Source: CALIBK01 sp037444165 (GTDB taxonomy: Bacteria; Desulfobacterota; BSN033; UBA1163). From it: a stretch of DNA of 26,847 bases. Positions 1-7,715 of the stretch are shown piece after piece; positions within the stretch are counted from its first letter, which is position 1, and each line of letters opens with the position of its first letter. The stretch is from the NCBI GenBank assembly GCA_037444165.1, contig JBBIMX010000038.1:1-26847 (forward strand), written 5' to 3'. Position numbers and translations under genes: made by a program. Under the pieces are notes generated by a model. The model ran no database searches. It was not told the origin of the DNA and worked only from the letters and a program-made list of their open reading frames with translations.

Positions 1-1
1 A

Positions 2-55
2 CCCCACCTCCCCAGTCTATAAAAATACGTTTTAAATACTTTTTCAGAGGTCTCT
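2..55 (+). repeat. Left copy of 54-bp inverted repeat (edge of flanking repeat)
   Basis: These 54 bases are the exact reverse complement of the last 54 bases of the window. Identity stops at base 56, where the left side has C and the right side (read inverted) has T. The left copy has one further outer base (A at 1). Reading toward the window interior, the arm ends in TTTTTCAGAGGTCTCT. The first promoter (-35 at 66) begins ten bases inside it. Because identity runs to the very ends of the sequence, only the inner border of the repeat is visible; its outer extent is unknown. Confidence 0.95.
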
Positions 56-65
56 CAAAAAAATC

Positions 66-94
66 TTGACAAATGTTTAATTAATTTTTAAAAT
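66..94 (+). promoter_or_regulatory. Sigma-70-type promoter for the IclR regulator
   Basis: A consensus -35 box TTGACA (66-71) is followed by a 17-base AT-rich spacer and a -10 box TAAAAT (89-94, one mismatch to consensus). Transcription would start near base 101, directly upstream of the palindromic operator. This is the best promoter visible in the window and probably drives the regulator and perhaps the genes behind it. Confidence 0.75.
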
Positions 95-106
95 AATGAA
101 ACAATA

Positions 107-121
107 TTTCGTATTACGAAA
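107..121. promoter_or_regulatory. Perfect 15-bp palindromic operator, probable IclR-family site
   Basis: TTTCGTA-T-TACGAAA is a perfect inverted repeat with a one-base centre. It starts 12 bases after the -10 box and ends 8 bases before the ATG of the IclR-type gene. IclR-family dimers are known to bind short palindromes of about this length overlapping their own promoters. Autoregulation by the adjacent gene is therefore the simplest reading (inference). I found no second perfect copy in the window by eye. Confidence 0.7.
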
Positions 122-129
122 CGCTTATT

Positions 130-933
130 ATGAGTTCCAGCCATTTAGATAAACCAAGCAATCTTGTTCAAACAATTAAACGAGTCTCCTCAATCCTTGA
201 TGCTTTGGGGCAGAACCCAAATGGAATGAGTATCCGGGAACTTTCCTCAAAGATCCATCTTCCCAAAGGAACGATCCATCGTCTTCTTTCTTCCCTCTCT
301 TATTTTGGTTACGTGCGTCAAGATCCCAAGACCAGAAATTATTTTTTAGGGTTGAAGCTGGTCGAACTCGGAAATCTTCTGCTGAGTCAACTGGATCTTC
401 GAAAAGAGGCAGAGCCTTTTTTAAGAGATCTTGCTGAGCGAACCAAAGAGACGGTCCATATGGTCTTTCTCGATCGAGATGAGATTGTCTATATCGAGAA
501 AGTAGAGCTCAACCATAATCCCAGTGGACTTAAAATGGCCTCCAGAATAGGTCTTCGTAACCCTGCACACAGTTGTGCTGTAGGAAAGGTTCTTCTCTCT
601 TATCTTCCCGAAGAGGAATTAGATCGAATTATTAAAGAAAAAGGCCTTCCGAAGCGAACAGAAAATACAATTACCGATCCTCAAGTCCTAAAAGAACACC
701 TCAAAATGATAAAAGTGCAGGGATATGCCGTGGACGATGAGGAAAATGAAAGGGGAATTCGGTGTGTGGCTGCACCCGTATTGAATGAAATCGGAAAACC
801 TGTAGCGGCAATCAGTATCTCAGGGCCTGCTTTCAGAATAACAAAAAAAATGATCCAGGAAACCTTAAGGAAGGAGGTGATGGAGACGGCCTTAAAAATT
901 TCTAAACGATTAGGTTATCAGGAAGGGAGGTGA
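130..933 (+). CDS. IclR-family transcriptional regulator (KdgR-like by context)
   Basis: The protein has 267 residues, the usual size for the family. An N-terminal winged helix-turn-helix occupies about residues 13-75, with 'GMSIRELSSKIHLPKGTIHRLLSSL' as the recognition region (quoted in parts: GMSIRELS and LPKGTIHRLLSSL). The C-terminal effector-binding domain spans about 85-262. It includes the family-typical segments 'HSCAVGKVLLS' and 'GIRCVAAPVLNE'. The gene stands at the head of a one-direction cluster that contains KDG kinase and KDPG aldolase genes. IclR-family KdgR proteins elsewhere respond to 2-keto-3-deoxygluconate, so a similar ligand is plausible here, but the sequence alone does not show the ligand. 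A consensus promoter and a perfect palindrome lie just upstream. Confidence 0.95.
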   Translation: MSSSHLDKPSNLVQTIKRVSSILDALGQNPNGMSIRELSSKIHLPKGTIHRLLSSLSYFGYVRQDPKTRNYFLGLKLVELGNLLLSQLDLRKEAEPFLRDLAERTKETVHMVFLDRDEIVYIEKVELNHNPSGLKMASRIGLRNPAHSCAVGKVLLSYLPEEELDRIIKEKGLPKRTENTITDPQVLKEHLKMIKVQGYAVDDEENERGIRCVAAPVLNEIGKPVAAISISGPAFRITKKMIQETLRKEVMETALKISKRLGYQEGR

Positions 934-1005
934 GGTAAATAAAATAAATACTGAGGAGTAAGGAGTTAGGAGTGAAAAATTAAATATACGATGAGGAGGT
1001 AAAAA

Positions 1006-2010
1006 ATGAACAGGTTTAATAAGTTTTCGTGGATCATGGTGGTATTTATAGTCTTTCTATGGATCACTTTTCTTGGATCATCGGCAATATCCCAGCCCAA
1101 GTATCTTCTAAAATTTAACCACGTTCTGGGACCGAAAGAACCCTATCACGCTGGATTTCAGAAATGGGCAAAAGCGGTTGAGGAAAGGACAAAGGGTGGG
1201 CTCAAGATAGAGGTCTTTCCCAGTGCTCAACTTGGAGTGGAAGAAGATATTTTGGAACAAATAAGAGCAGGAGCCAATGTCGGGCAGAATACAGATTCGG
1301 CTCGAATGGGGAATTATGTTCCTGCTATAGCCTGCATGAATGGTCCTTATTTTGCGGAGACCCTTGAAGAGGTCGAGAAACTTAAGAGGCTGCCGACTGT
1401 GAAAGGTTGGCTCGATGAGCTCGCCAATAAATATGGATTCAAAGTTTTATCCTTTAGCTGGGTTCAAGGTTACAGACATTTCTTCACAAATAAACCAGTA
1501 AGAAAACCTGAAGATCTAAAAGGTCTACGAATCCGAACCCCTCCTGCCCCGATTTGGCAAGAGTCGGTAAGGGCTCTTGGAGCGACCCCCGTGGCTTTAG
1601 CGTTTGGGGAAATGTATCCAGCCCTTCAACAGAAAGTCGTGGATGGAGTCGAACTGGTCTACAATAATATCCCTGCGGGACGTTTCTATGAGGTTCTAAA
1701 GTATGTCAGTGAGACGAGACATATCATGCTTATCAATTTTGAAGTGATCAGCGCCAAGTGGTTTAATGCCTTACCTCCAGATTATCAGAAAATTTTGGTT
1801 GAGGAATGTGATAAGGCGGGAATCGAAACCTCCAAGCTGATCATGGAAAAACTGGAGAAAGAGGTTAAAGAAGATCTGATCAAGAAGGGGATGATTGTCG
1901 TAGATAATGTAAATCTTCCTGCCTTCAAAAAGGCTGGAGAAAAAGCGTATGAAGTTCTAAAAATTGCAGACGTAAAGGCAAAAGTCTTTAAAGAACTGGG
2001 AAAGAAATAG
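1006..2010 (+). CDS. dctP: TRAP transporter periplasmic substrate-binding protein, DctP family
   Basis: The protein has 334 residues. It has an N-terminal signal peptide (basic start, hydrophobic stretch about 9-24, likely cleavage after AIS near 29). The mature part is a DctP-type binding protein. It captures an organic acid in the periplasm and delivers it to the DctQM permease encoded next. The family's carboxylate-binding arginine is recognisable in 'LKGLRIRTP' (R177), followed by 'LGATPVALAFGEMYPALQQKVVDG', the conserved helix region (quoted in part: FGEMYPALQQKVVDG). The start is supported by a strong GAGGAGG ribosome-binding site at about 992-998. A strong hairpin separates it from dctQ. 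The precise substrate cannot be read from sequence; the context suggests a sugar acid or other hydroxycarboxylate. Confidence 0.93.
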   Translation: MNRFNKFSWIMVVFIVFLWITFLGSSAISQPKYLLKFNHVLGPKEPYHAGFQKWAKAVEERTKGGLKIEVFPSAQLGVEEDILEQIRAGANVGQNTDSARMGNYVPAIACMNGPYFAETLEEVEKLKRLPTVKGWLDELANKYGFKVLSFSWVQGYRHFFTNKPVRKPEDLKGLRIRTPPAPIWQESVRALGATPVALAFGEMYPALQQKVVDGVELVYNNIPAGRFYEVLKYVSETRHIMLINFEVISAKWFNALPPDYQKILVEECDKAGIETSKLIMEKLEKEVKEDLIKKGMIVVDNVNLPAFKKAGEKAYEVLKIADVKAKVFKELGKK

Positions 2011-2028
2011 AAGAGAAGAATAGACTGG

Positions 2029-2060
2029 TCGATCGGCCCCTTTATTTAGGGGCCGATCGA
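2029..2060 (+). promoter_or_regulatory. Strong intercistronic hairpin between dctP and dctQ
   Basis: A 12-bp perfect GC-rich stem (TCGATCGGCCCC / GGGGCCGATCGA) encloses an 8-base AT loop. No run of T follows, so it is not a classical intrinsic terminator. Its place just after the binding-protein gene suggests 3'-end protection or partial attenuation, giving more binding protein than permease. That is a common arrangement in binding-protein-dependent transporters (inference). Confidence 0.7.
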
Positions 2061-2081
2061 TAATGATGAAAAAGGTGAAAG

Positions 2082-2546
2082 ATGAAAAAGTTTTACGATT
2101 CGGTTTGTAAAATTGAGACTTTTTTAATTAAGGTCTTTATTGTTTTCCTTGTCTCATTGGTCTTCGTCGCAGCCGCTACCCGATATCTGGGTTATCCTAT
2201 TAATTGGTCGGTCGATATTGCCGTCTGTCTTTTTGCCTGGTGCACCTTTTTAGGGGCCGATGTGGCTATGAGAACCAATAAGCTCATGAATGTGGAGTTT
2301 TTTATCAACAGGTTCTCTGCAAAAAATAAAAAGTATTTTGAATTGGTGAACCAACTCATTATCTTAATCTTCCTCCTCGCTTTGATTGGATATGGATTTA
2401 AGATCTCCTATACCACCCGATTCCGAACTTTCCAAGGAATCCCATGGTTCAGCTATACCTGGGTCACCCTCAGTGTTCCTATTGGAAGTATCTTAATGTC
2501 CATTACTACTTTCCTTAGAATCAGGGAAACACTCATAAAAGGTTAA
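2082..2546 (+). CDS. dctQ: TRAP transporter small permease, DctQ family
   Basis: The 154-residue protein has four hydrophobic segments, at about 15-35, 45-62, 85-105 and 122-145, as expected for DctQ. The 'INWSVDIAVCLFAWCTFLGAD' region with polar 'MRTNKLMNVEFF' is typical of the family. It forms the small membrane subunit that pairs with DctM in the inner membrane. It lies between dctP and dctM in canonical P-Q-M order, 25 bases before dctM. Confidence 0.9.
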   Translation: MKKFYDSVCKIETFLIKVFIVFLVSLVFVAAATRYLGYPINWSVDIAVCLFAWCTFLGADVAMRTNKLMNVEFFINRFSAKNKKYFELVNQLIILIFLLALIGYGFKISYTTRFRTFQGIPWFSYTWVTLSVPIGSILMSITTFLRIRETLIKG

Positions 2547-2571
2547 CGCAAAATTAGGAGGCATAAAGGAG

Positions 2572-3855
2572 ATGGCATGGGTCTTTATCCTTTTCATTCT
2601 TTTCCTCATCATGGGGATGCCCGTAGCCTTTGCTATCGGGATTGCTGGAACGGTCTTCTTTCTTCAGAACCCTCAACTTCCCTTTACCATGATCATCCAG
2701 CTTCCTCTCTCTCAAACACAAAACTTCCCGTTGCTTGCCATCCCTCTCTTTATCTTCGCCGCCAATCTAATGAACGAAACAGGGATTACCTTCAAACTGA
2801 TCAAACTTGCCGGGGTTCTTGCGGGCCATATGCGTGGAGGTCTTGCCCAAGTGAATGTGGTCCTTAGCACCCTAATGGGGGGAGTCTCAGGCTCCGCCAT
2901 TGCCGATGCGGCGATGGAAGCCCGACTCCTCGGGGTCGAAATGATAAAAAAGGGATTTTCCAGAGGCTATACGAGTGCCGTGACAACAATTACAGCCTGT
3001 ATCACCCCTATCATTCCCCCAAGTATTGGATTGATTCTATATGGAACCATTGGCCAAGTTTCAATCGGAAGACTCTTTGCAGGAGGAATCATCCCTGGTC
3101 TTATGATGATGACAGCCCTGATGATTGCTGTGTCCATTACCTCAAAGAAAAAAGGATACCTTCCCGAAAGAGAGAGACCTTCTTTGAAAGAAGTCCTATT
3201 GGCATTAATGGAGAGTTTTTGGGCCTTTCTCTTCCCCTTTGCATTAATTGGCGGAATTAGGTTCGGTCTTTTTACTCCCACAGAGGCGGGGGCCTTTGCC
3301 GGGGTTTATGCCTTTATTGTTGGAGCCTTTTTCTATAAAGGGTTTACGTGGGAAAGGTTCAAGAAAACCCTCGAATATACCATTGTGGATATTGGTTCGA
3401 TCATGTCGATCATCGCCTTCTCGGGCACATTTGGTTATGGCCTCGCTTACGAAAGGATAGGAGATAAATTCTCTATGTTTATGTTAGGCATAACCAACAA
3501 TCCCCATCTTTTACTTTTACTCCTTATTGGTGCACTTTTTGTGGCAGGGATGTTTATTGACAGTACAGCCATTATCCTCCTCTTTACGGCTATTCTTCTT
3601 CCATTGGTCAGTGAGGTGGGTGTGGATCCAGTCCACTTCGGGCTCGTCTTTATGCTCGTGATTGTGTTGGGATTGGTTACCCCTCCGGTTGGAGTCTCTA
3701 TGTATACGGTCTGTTCTATCCTCGATTGTCCTTTAGAAAAATACACCAGAGAATCGATTCCTTTTATTTTAGCAATATTGGGTGTGGATCTTTTACTCAT
3801 CTTCTTTCCGCAACTCGTGTTATTTTTGCCCAATCTGATATTTGGAAAGGGATGA
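2572..3855 (+). CDS. dctM: TRAP transporter large permease, DctM family
   Basis: The 427-residue polytopic membrane protein matches the normal DctM length. Family hallmarks include the N-terminal 'GMPVAFAIGIAG', 'PLFIFAANLMNETGI', 'GGVSGSAIADAAM' and 'PIIPPSIGLILYG', followed by 'FTPTEAGAFAGVYAFIVG' and the C-terminal 'GLVTPPVGVSMYTVC'. It forms the elevator-type transport domain of a Na+-coupled high-affinity organic acid importer. AGGAGG upstream supports the ATG start. The next gene (SDR) begins 25 bases later, suggesting one operon. Confidence 0.95.
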   Translation: MAWVFILFILFLIMGMPVAFAIGIAGTVFFLQNPQLPFTMIIQLPLSQTQNFPLLAIPLFIFAANLMNETGITFKLIKLAGVLAGHMRGGLAQVNVVLSTLMGGVSGSAIADAAMEARLLGVEMIKKGFSRGYTSAVTTITACITPIIPPSIGLILYGTIGQVSIGRLFAGGIIPGLMMMTALMIAVSITSKKKGYLPERERPSLKEVLLALMESFWAFLFPFALIGGIRFGLFTPTEAGAFAGVYAFIVGAFFYKGFTWERFKKTLEYTIVDIGSIMSIIAFSGTFGYGLAYERIGDKFSMFMLGITNNPHLLLLLLIGALFVAGMFIDSTAIILLFTAILLPLVSEVGVDPVHFGLVFMLVIVLGLVTPPVGVSMYTVCSILDCPLEKYTRESIPFILAILGVDLLLIFFPQLVLFLPNLIFGKG

Positions 3856-3880
3856 GCAAAACTCTTAAGGGATAAAACCG

Positions 3881-4627
3881 ATGAAGCTGAAAGACCGGGT
3901 AGCCATTGTGACCGGGGCAGCAAGGGGAATCGGAAAGGCCATTGCCTTGACCTTTGTTCGAGAAGGAGCCAGAGTAGCCCTGGTCGATGTGGATAGAGAT
4001 CAATTAGATCTGGTGAAAGATGAAATTGTAAAGAACAAAGGCGAAGCCCTCTCTCTCCCCTGTGATATCAGCCAAAGTCCCCAGGTCAAAGAGATGGTCA
4101 ATCAAGTTCGAGAAGCATTTGGTCGGGTCGATATCTTGGTTAACAATGCGGGCATTATCAGAAGAGGGACGATTGAAACGGTTACTGAAGAAGATTGGGA
4201 TCGGGTCATTGAAGTGAATCTTAAAGGCACGTTTAATTGCTGTAAGGCAGTCTTTGGAATCATGAAACAACAGGGATACGGAAAGATTGTTAACATCTCT
4301 TCGATAGCCGGGAAGATGGGAGACATCACTTCTGCCCCTGGATATGGTCCCTCAAAAGCAGGCATCGATGCCTTAACCAAAACCCTGGCAAGACAATTGG
4401 CTCCTTTTGGGATCAATGTGAATGGGGTCGCGCCCCATGCCATTGAAACCGAGATGAGCGCCCAGTGGTCAGAGGAGAGGCGAAGGGAGATCATCGCCTC
4501 CATCCCTCTCGGACGTCTTGGAAAACCGGAAGATGTAGCTGAGGCCGTTCTTTTCTTAGTCTCTGATGAAGCCTCCTTCATTACGGGTGAAATTCTGGAT
4601 GTAAATGGCGGAGCATTAATGGATTAA
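3881..4627 (+). CDS. SDR-family NAD(P)-dependent oxidoreductase
   Basis: A classical short-chain dehydrogenase of 248 residues. It has the cofactor motif TGAARGIG at 11-18, NNAG at 88-91, N113, catalytic S141 in 'NISSIAG', and Y155-x-x-x-K159 in 'GYGPSKAG', so the full catalytic tetrad is present. D37 at the end of strand beta-2 ('ALVDVD') favours NAD(H). The nearest well-known relatives by motif are the FabG/gluconate 5-dehydrogenase/KduD type. Between a TRAP and a TTT transporter it is most likely a hydroxy-acid, sugar-acid or polyol dehydrogenase acting on the imported compound. The exact substrate is unknown. Confidence 0.92.
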   Translation: MKLKDRVAIVTGAARGIGKAIALTFVREGARVALVDVDRDQLDLVKDEIVKNKGEALSLPCDISQSPQVKEMVNQVREAFGRVDILVNNAGIIRRGTIETVTEEDWDRVIEVNLKGTFNCCKAVFGIMKQQGYGKIVNISSIAGKMGDITSAPGYGPSKAGIDALTKTLARQLAPFGINVNGVAPHAIETEMSAQWSEERRREIIASIPLGRLGKPEDVAEAVLFLVSDEASFITGEILDVNGGALMD

Positions 4628-4640
4628 AGGAGAGGCGATA

Positions 4641-5105
4641 TTGAATCGAGATGAAATCATCGGTGGAATGGTGATTTTTATCTTTGGAGCAGTGACGACT
4701 TTCCTCTCTTTAAGAATGCCCATAGGAAACTTTCGAATGCCAGCAACGGGGATGTTTCCTTTGCTCTTGGGAATTTTGCTGATGGTTTTATCAACCCTCT
4801 TTATTTTAAATCTGTTTTTTAAGAATAAAAAGATCGAGTTAAGGAAAAAATGGTTTTCCTTATCCGAATTATTTCCAGCCCAGCTTATCCTTTTCTTTGG
4901 GACAATGGTTTTGGCCACTGCTTTTTTAAAGCCGTTAGGATATCCCCTTTTTTCTTTTCTATTGATGATCTTCCTTTTAAGAATCCTGGGGACAAAAAAT
5001 TGGGGCTTTATTTTTCTTCTCTCCCTCGTCACAGGGCTGGTCTCCTACTTGTTGTTCGTTCAATGGCTGAAGATTCCTCTTCCAAAGGGCTGGATAGGGC
5101 TATAA
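4641..5105 (+). CDS. tctB: Tripartite tricarboxylate transporter small permease, TctB family
   Basis: The 154-residue protein has four membrane segments, at about 9-25, 38-57, 75-93 and 105-138 (the last a pair). The N-terminal 'GGMVIFIFGAVTTFLSLRMP' and 'GMFPLLLGILLMVLS' are typical TctB features. The start codon is TTG at 4641, chosen because the Shine-Dalgarno AAGGAGAGG (4627-4635) sits five bases upstream and the N-terminus then matches the family. The gene begins 13 bases after the SDR stop. It would be the small membrane subunit partnering the TctA encoded next. Confidence 0.88.
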   Translation: MNRDEIIGGMVIFIFGAVTTFLSLRMPIGNFRMPATGMFPLLLGILLMVLSTLFILNLFFKNKKIELRKKWFSLSELFPAQLILFFGTMVLATAFLKPLGYPLFSFLLMIFLLRILGTKNWGFIFLLSLVTGLVSYLLFVQWLKIPLPKGWIGL

Positions 5106-5142
5106 TAAAAATCAACTTTGGATACGGAGTTTGAGGGTTTAG

Positions 5143-6669
5143 ATGCTTGAATCTCTTCAAAATCTGGCAAATGGATTTGGAATCGCCACCACGATCCATA
5201 ATCTTTTTTACTGTTTAATTGGAGCCATTGTAGGTACCTTGATCGGAGTGCTACCAGGAATCGGTCCGATTGCTGGAATCGCCCTTCTCATTCCCGCCAC
5301 CTTTGGTCTAAATGCAACCTCTGCCATCATCATGCTGGCCGGTATTTACTATGGAGCGATGTATGGTGGGTCCACGACATCTATTCTCCTTAATGTCCCC
5401 GGAGAGACGGCTTCTGTCATTACATGTATCGACGGTTACCAGATGGCACAGAAAGGAAGGGCTGGACCCGCATTGGCTATCGCTGCTATCGGATCTTTCA
5501 TTGCAGGGACTATCGGTATTTTCGGTTTGGTCTTTCTAGCCCCTCCTTTAGCCCAAGCTGCCCTGGCCTTCGGCCCACCTGAATTTTTTTCGTTAATGAT
5601 TTTTGGATTTATCGTCCTCAGTAACGTGACAGGAACATCCCTTCTCAAAGCCTTAATGATGGCAACCATTGGTTTGATTATTGGAACCATTGGTCTGGAT
5701 CCTGTAACAGGAGACGCACGTTTCAGCTTTGGGTCCATCTCACTCTTAGGAGGAATTGAATTTGTAGCTGTGGCCATAGGACTTTTTGGAATTGGAGAGG
5801 TCCTCATTAACGTCCATCAACCCACGGAGTTATTGGACCAGAGGGTAATCGTTCCTCGATTTCGGGATCTCTACCCAAGTCTTCAGGATTTAAAAAGATC
5901 GATTGGAGCCATTCTCAGAGGAGCAGGAATTGGGTTTGGGATAGGACTCGTTCCTGGACCAGCCCCGGTGATTGCCACATACTCTTCTTATATGATTGAA
6001 AGAAAGATTTCTAAGCATCCTGAAGAATTTGGAAAGGGAGCAATTGAAGGAGTGGCAGGACCTGAATCCGCAAACAATTCCTCCTGCCAATCAGCCTTTA
6101 TTCCCCTTTTCGTTCTGGGAATCCCCTTCGGCCCGGTCACAGCCATCATGCTCGGGGCCTTTCTCATCCATGGGGTATCTCCAGGCCCCTTACTCATCAG
6201 TCAACACCCGGAACTTTTCTGGGGTGTCATTGCCAGCATGTATATTGGTAACTTCATCCTCTTACTCCTTAACCTTCCTTTCGTTCCATTCTTTGCCAAT
6301 ATCCTGAGGATTCCCAAAAGAATCCTTCTACCTTTAATCATTCTCTTCTGCATGACAGGAATGTATACGGTCAACAATTCCATCTTTGACATCTGGATGA
6401 TGCTTCTTTTTGGTGCTCTTGGATTTTTAATGAGAAAATGGGCCTATGAAGGTGCTCCTTTACTCTTGGCCCTGGTGCTGGGCCCAAAGCTTGAGGTGGC
6501 CTTTCGACAATCTTTGATGATTTCTCATGGGGATTTTGCAATCTTTATTAATCGTCCTATTTCTATGGCCTTCCTGCTTGCCGCAGTGGTTTTTCTTACC
6601 ATTCCAATCATTCGGATGATATTTAAAAAGAAAGGGGGTGAGGATACCAGAGAGAAGGTGAGAGGTTAA
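5143..6669 (+). CDS. tctA: Tripartite tricarboxylate transporter large permease, TctA family
   Basis: The 508-residue inner-membrane protein has about 12 hydrophobic segments, as expected of TctA. Conserved blocks are present: 'GTLIGVLPGIGPIAGIALLIP', 'YYGAMYGGSTTSILLNVPGE' and 'DGYQMAQKGRAGPALAIAAIGSF', each given in part. In the second half come 'GAGIGFGIGLVPGPAPVIATY' and 'GVAGPESANNSSCQSAFIPLF'. Together with TctB and a TctC binding protein it imports a carboxylate using the ion gradient. The GAGGG Shine-Dalgarno is modest. The B-A-C gene order differs from the common C-B-A order of the second set in this window. Confidence 0.94.
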   Translation: MLESLQNLANGFGIATTIHNLFYCLIGAIVGTLIGVLPGIGPIAGIALLIPATFGLNATSAIIMLAGIYYGAMYGGSTTSILLNVPGETASVITCIDGYQMAQKGRAGPALAIAAIGSFIAGTIGIFGLVFLAPPLAQAALAFGPPEFFSLMIFGFIVLSNVTGTSLLKALMMATIGLIIGTIGLDPVTGDARFSFGSISLLGGIEFVAVAIGLFGIGEVLINVHQPTELLDQRVIVPRFRDLYPSLQDLKRSIGAILRGAGIGFGIGLVPGPAPVIATYSSYMIERKISKHPEEFGKGAIEGVAGPESANNSSCQSAFIPLFVLGIPFGPVTAIMLGAFLIHGVSPGPLLISQHPELFWGVIASMYIGNFILLLLNLPFVPFFANILRIPKRILLPLIILFCMTGMYTVNNSIFDIWMMLLFGALGFLMRKWAYEGAPLLLALVLGPKLEVAFRQSLMISHGDFAIFINRPISMAFLLAAVVFLTIPIIRMIFKKKGGEDTREKVRG

Positions 6670-6710
6670 GGGTTTAGGGTAAAAATTTAAATTCGAAAGG
6701 AGGTAGGGGT

Positions 6711-7655
6711 ATGTTAAAAAAAATCATAATTGGATTAAGTCTAATTCTTTTCATGAGTGTGCCCATTCAGGCAGCAGAATTTCCCACCAAGGAGGTTCAG
6801 ATCATCATTCCCTATGCAGCAGGAGGAGCAACAGATCTTATTTTTAGAGCCCTGGCTGCAACGACCGGAAAATACCTTGGAAAGGCTGTCATTGTTGTCA
6901 ACAGACCAGGAGGTGGAGGGACTGTAGGAGTTACGGAAGTCTCCCAAGCCAAACCCGATGGGTATACTTTGCTTTCTGCGATTACCCCACTTACCATCCT
7001 TCCCCATCAGGTAAAGACCACCTTCACGTACCAGAGCTTCGAACCTATCATCAATGTGGTGAAAGATCCAGGAATGTTTTTAGTGAAATCGGATAGCCCC
7101 TGGAAAAATCTTAATGAGTTTTTAGATTATGCTAAAAAGAATCCCGGGATGATCACAGTGGGAAACTCAGGTGCAGGCGGAGGAGTTCATCTTATTGCCC
7201 TTGCATTTGAAAAGACAGCCGGGGTTAAATTTAATCACATTCCATTTGCAGGAGGAGGGCCATCTGTCACGGCTCTTCTTGGAGGCCATATTAATGCTGT
7301 CTCAGTCTCTCCACCTGAAGGGATTGAACATGTGAAGGCAGGAAAATTAAGAATCATTGCCTTATTCGCAGAAAAGCGATTCGAGCTCTTTCCGGATGTT
7401 CCGACAGTAAAAGAGCAAGGGATCAATTTTACCATGGGACAATGGCGGGGACTGGCTGCACCCAAAGGCACTCCACCTGATGTGATTAAAAAGCTCCATG
7501 ATGCCTTTAAAAAAGGGATGGAAGACCCTGTATTCGTAAAGAATGCCAAGGATATGGTTGTAAATCTCTCATACCTTGGTCCAGAGGATTTTGGGAAATT
7601 AATGGCCCAGGACCATGAATTTTATGGCAAATTGGTAAAGGAAATTAAGAAATAA
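6711..7655 (+). CDS. tctC: Tripartite tricarboxylate transporter substrate-binding protein, TctC/Bug family
   Basis: The 314-residue periplasmic protein has a signal peptide (MLKKIIIGLSLILFMSVPIQ, cleaved near AA-EF at about 22-23). It shows the Bug family signature 'IIIPYAAGGATDLIFRALA', the 'NRPGGGGTVGVTEVSQAKPDGYTLL' block (given in parts) and 'GGHINAVSVSP'. Bug proteins hold small dicarboxylates or similar acids in a Venus-flytrap cleft. AAAGGAGG upstream supports the start. It follows its own tctA by 41 bases, so it belongs to the first TTT set. Confidence 0.93.
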   Translation: MLKKIIIGLSLILFMSVPIQAAEFPTKEVQIIIPYAAGGATDLIFRALAATTGKYLGKAVIVVNRPGGGGTVGVTEVSQAKPDGYTLLSAITPLTILPHQVKTTFTYQSFEPIINVVKDPGMFLVKSDSPWKNLNEFLDYAKKNPGMITVGNSGAGGGVHLIALAFEKTAGVKFNHIPFAGGGPSVTALLGGHINAVSVSPPEGIEHVKAGKLRIIALFAEKRFELFPDVPTVKEQGINFTMGQWRGLAAPKGTPPDVIKKLHDAFKKGMEDPVFVKNAKDMVVNLSYLGPEDFGKLMAQDHEFYGKLVKEIKK

Positions 7656-7715
7656 TCGAATTAAACAGGAAGAATCGTCCGATCCATTAATGGGTAAAGA
7701 AAGGAGGATAAGAAC

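Noticed and set aside
3447..4581. Long antisense open frames over dctM and the SDR gene (up to about 159 codons)
   Set aside because: They lie fully opposite genes with clear family motifs, have no ribosome-binding sites and encode no recognisable domains.
3881..4627. FabG of fatty-acid synthesis
   Set aside because: Motifs are shared by many SDR enzymes, and the setting between two transporters without any fatty-acid gene favours a catabolic dehydrogenase.
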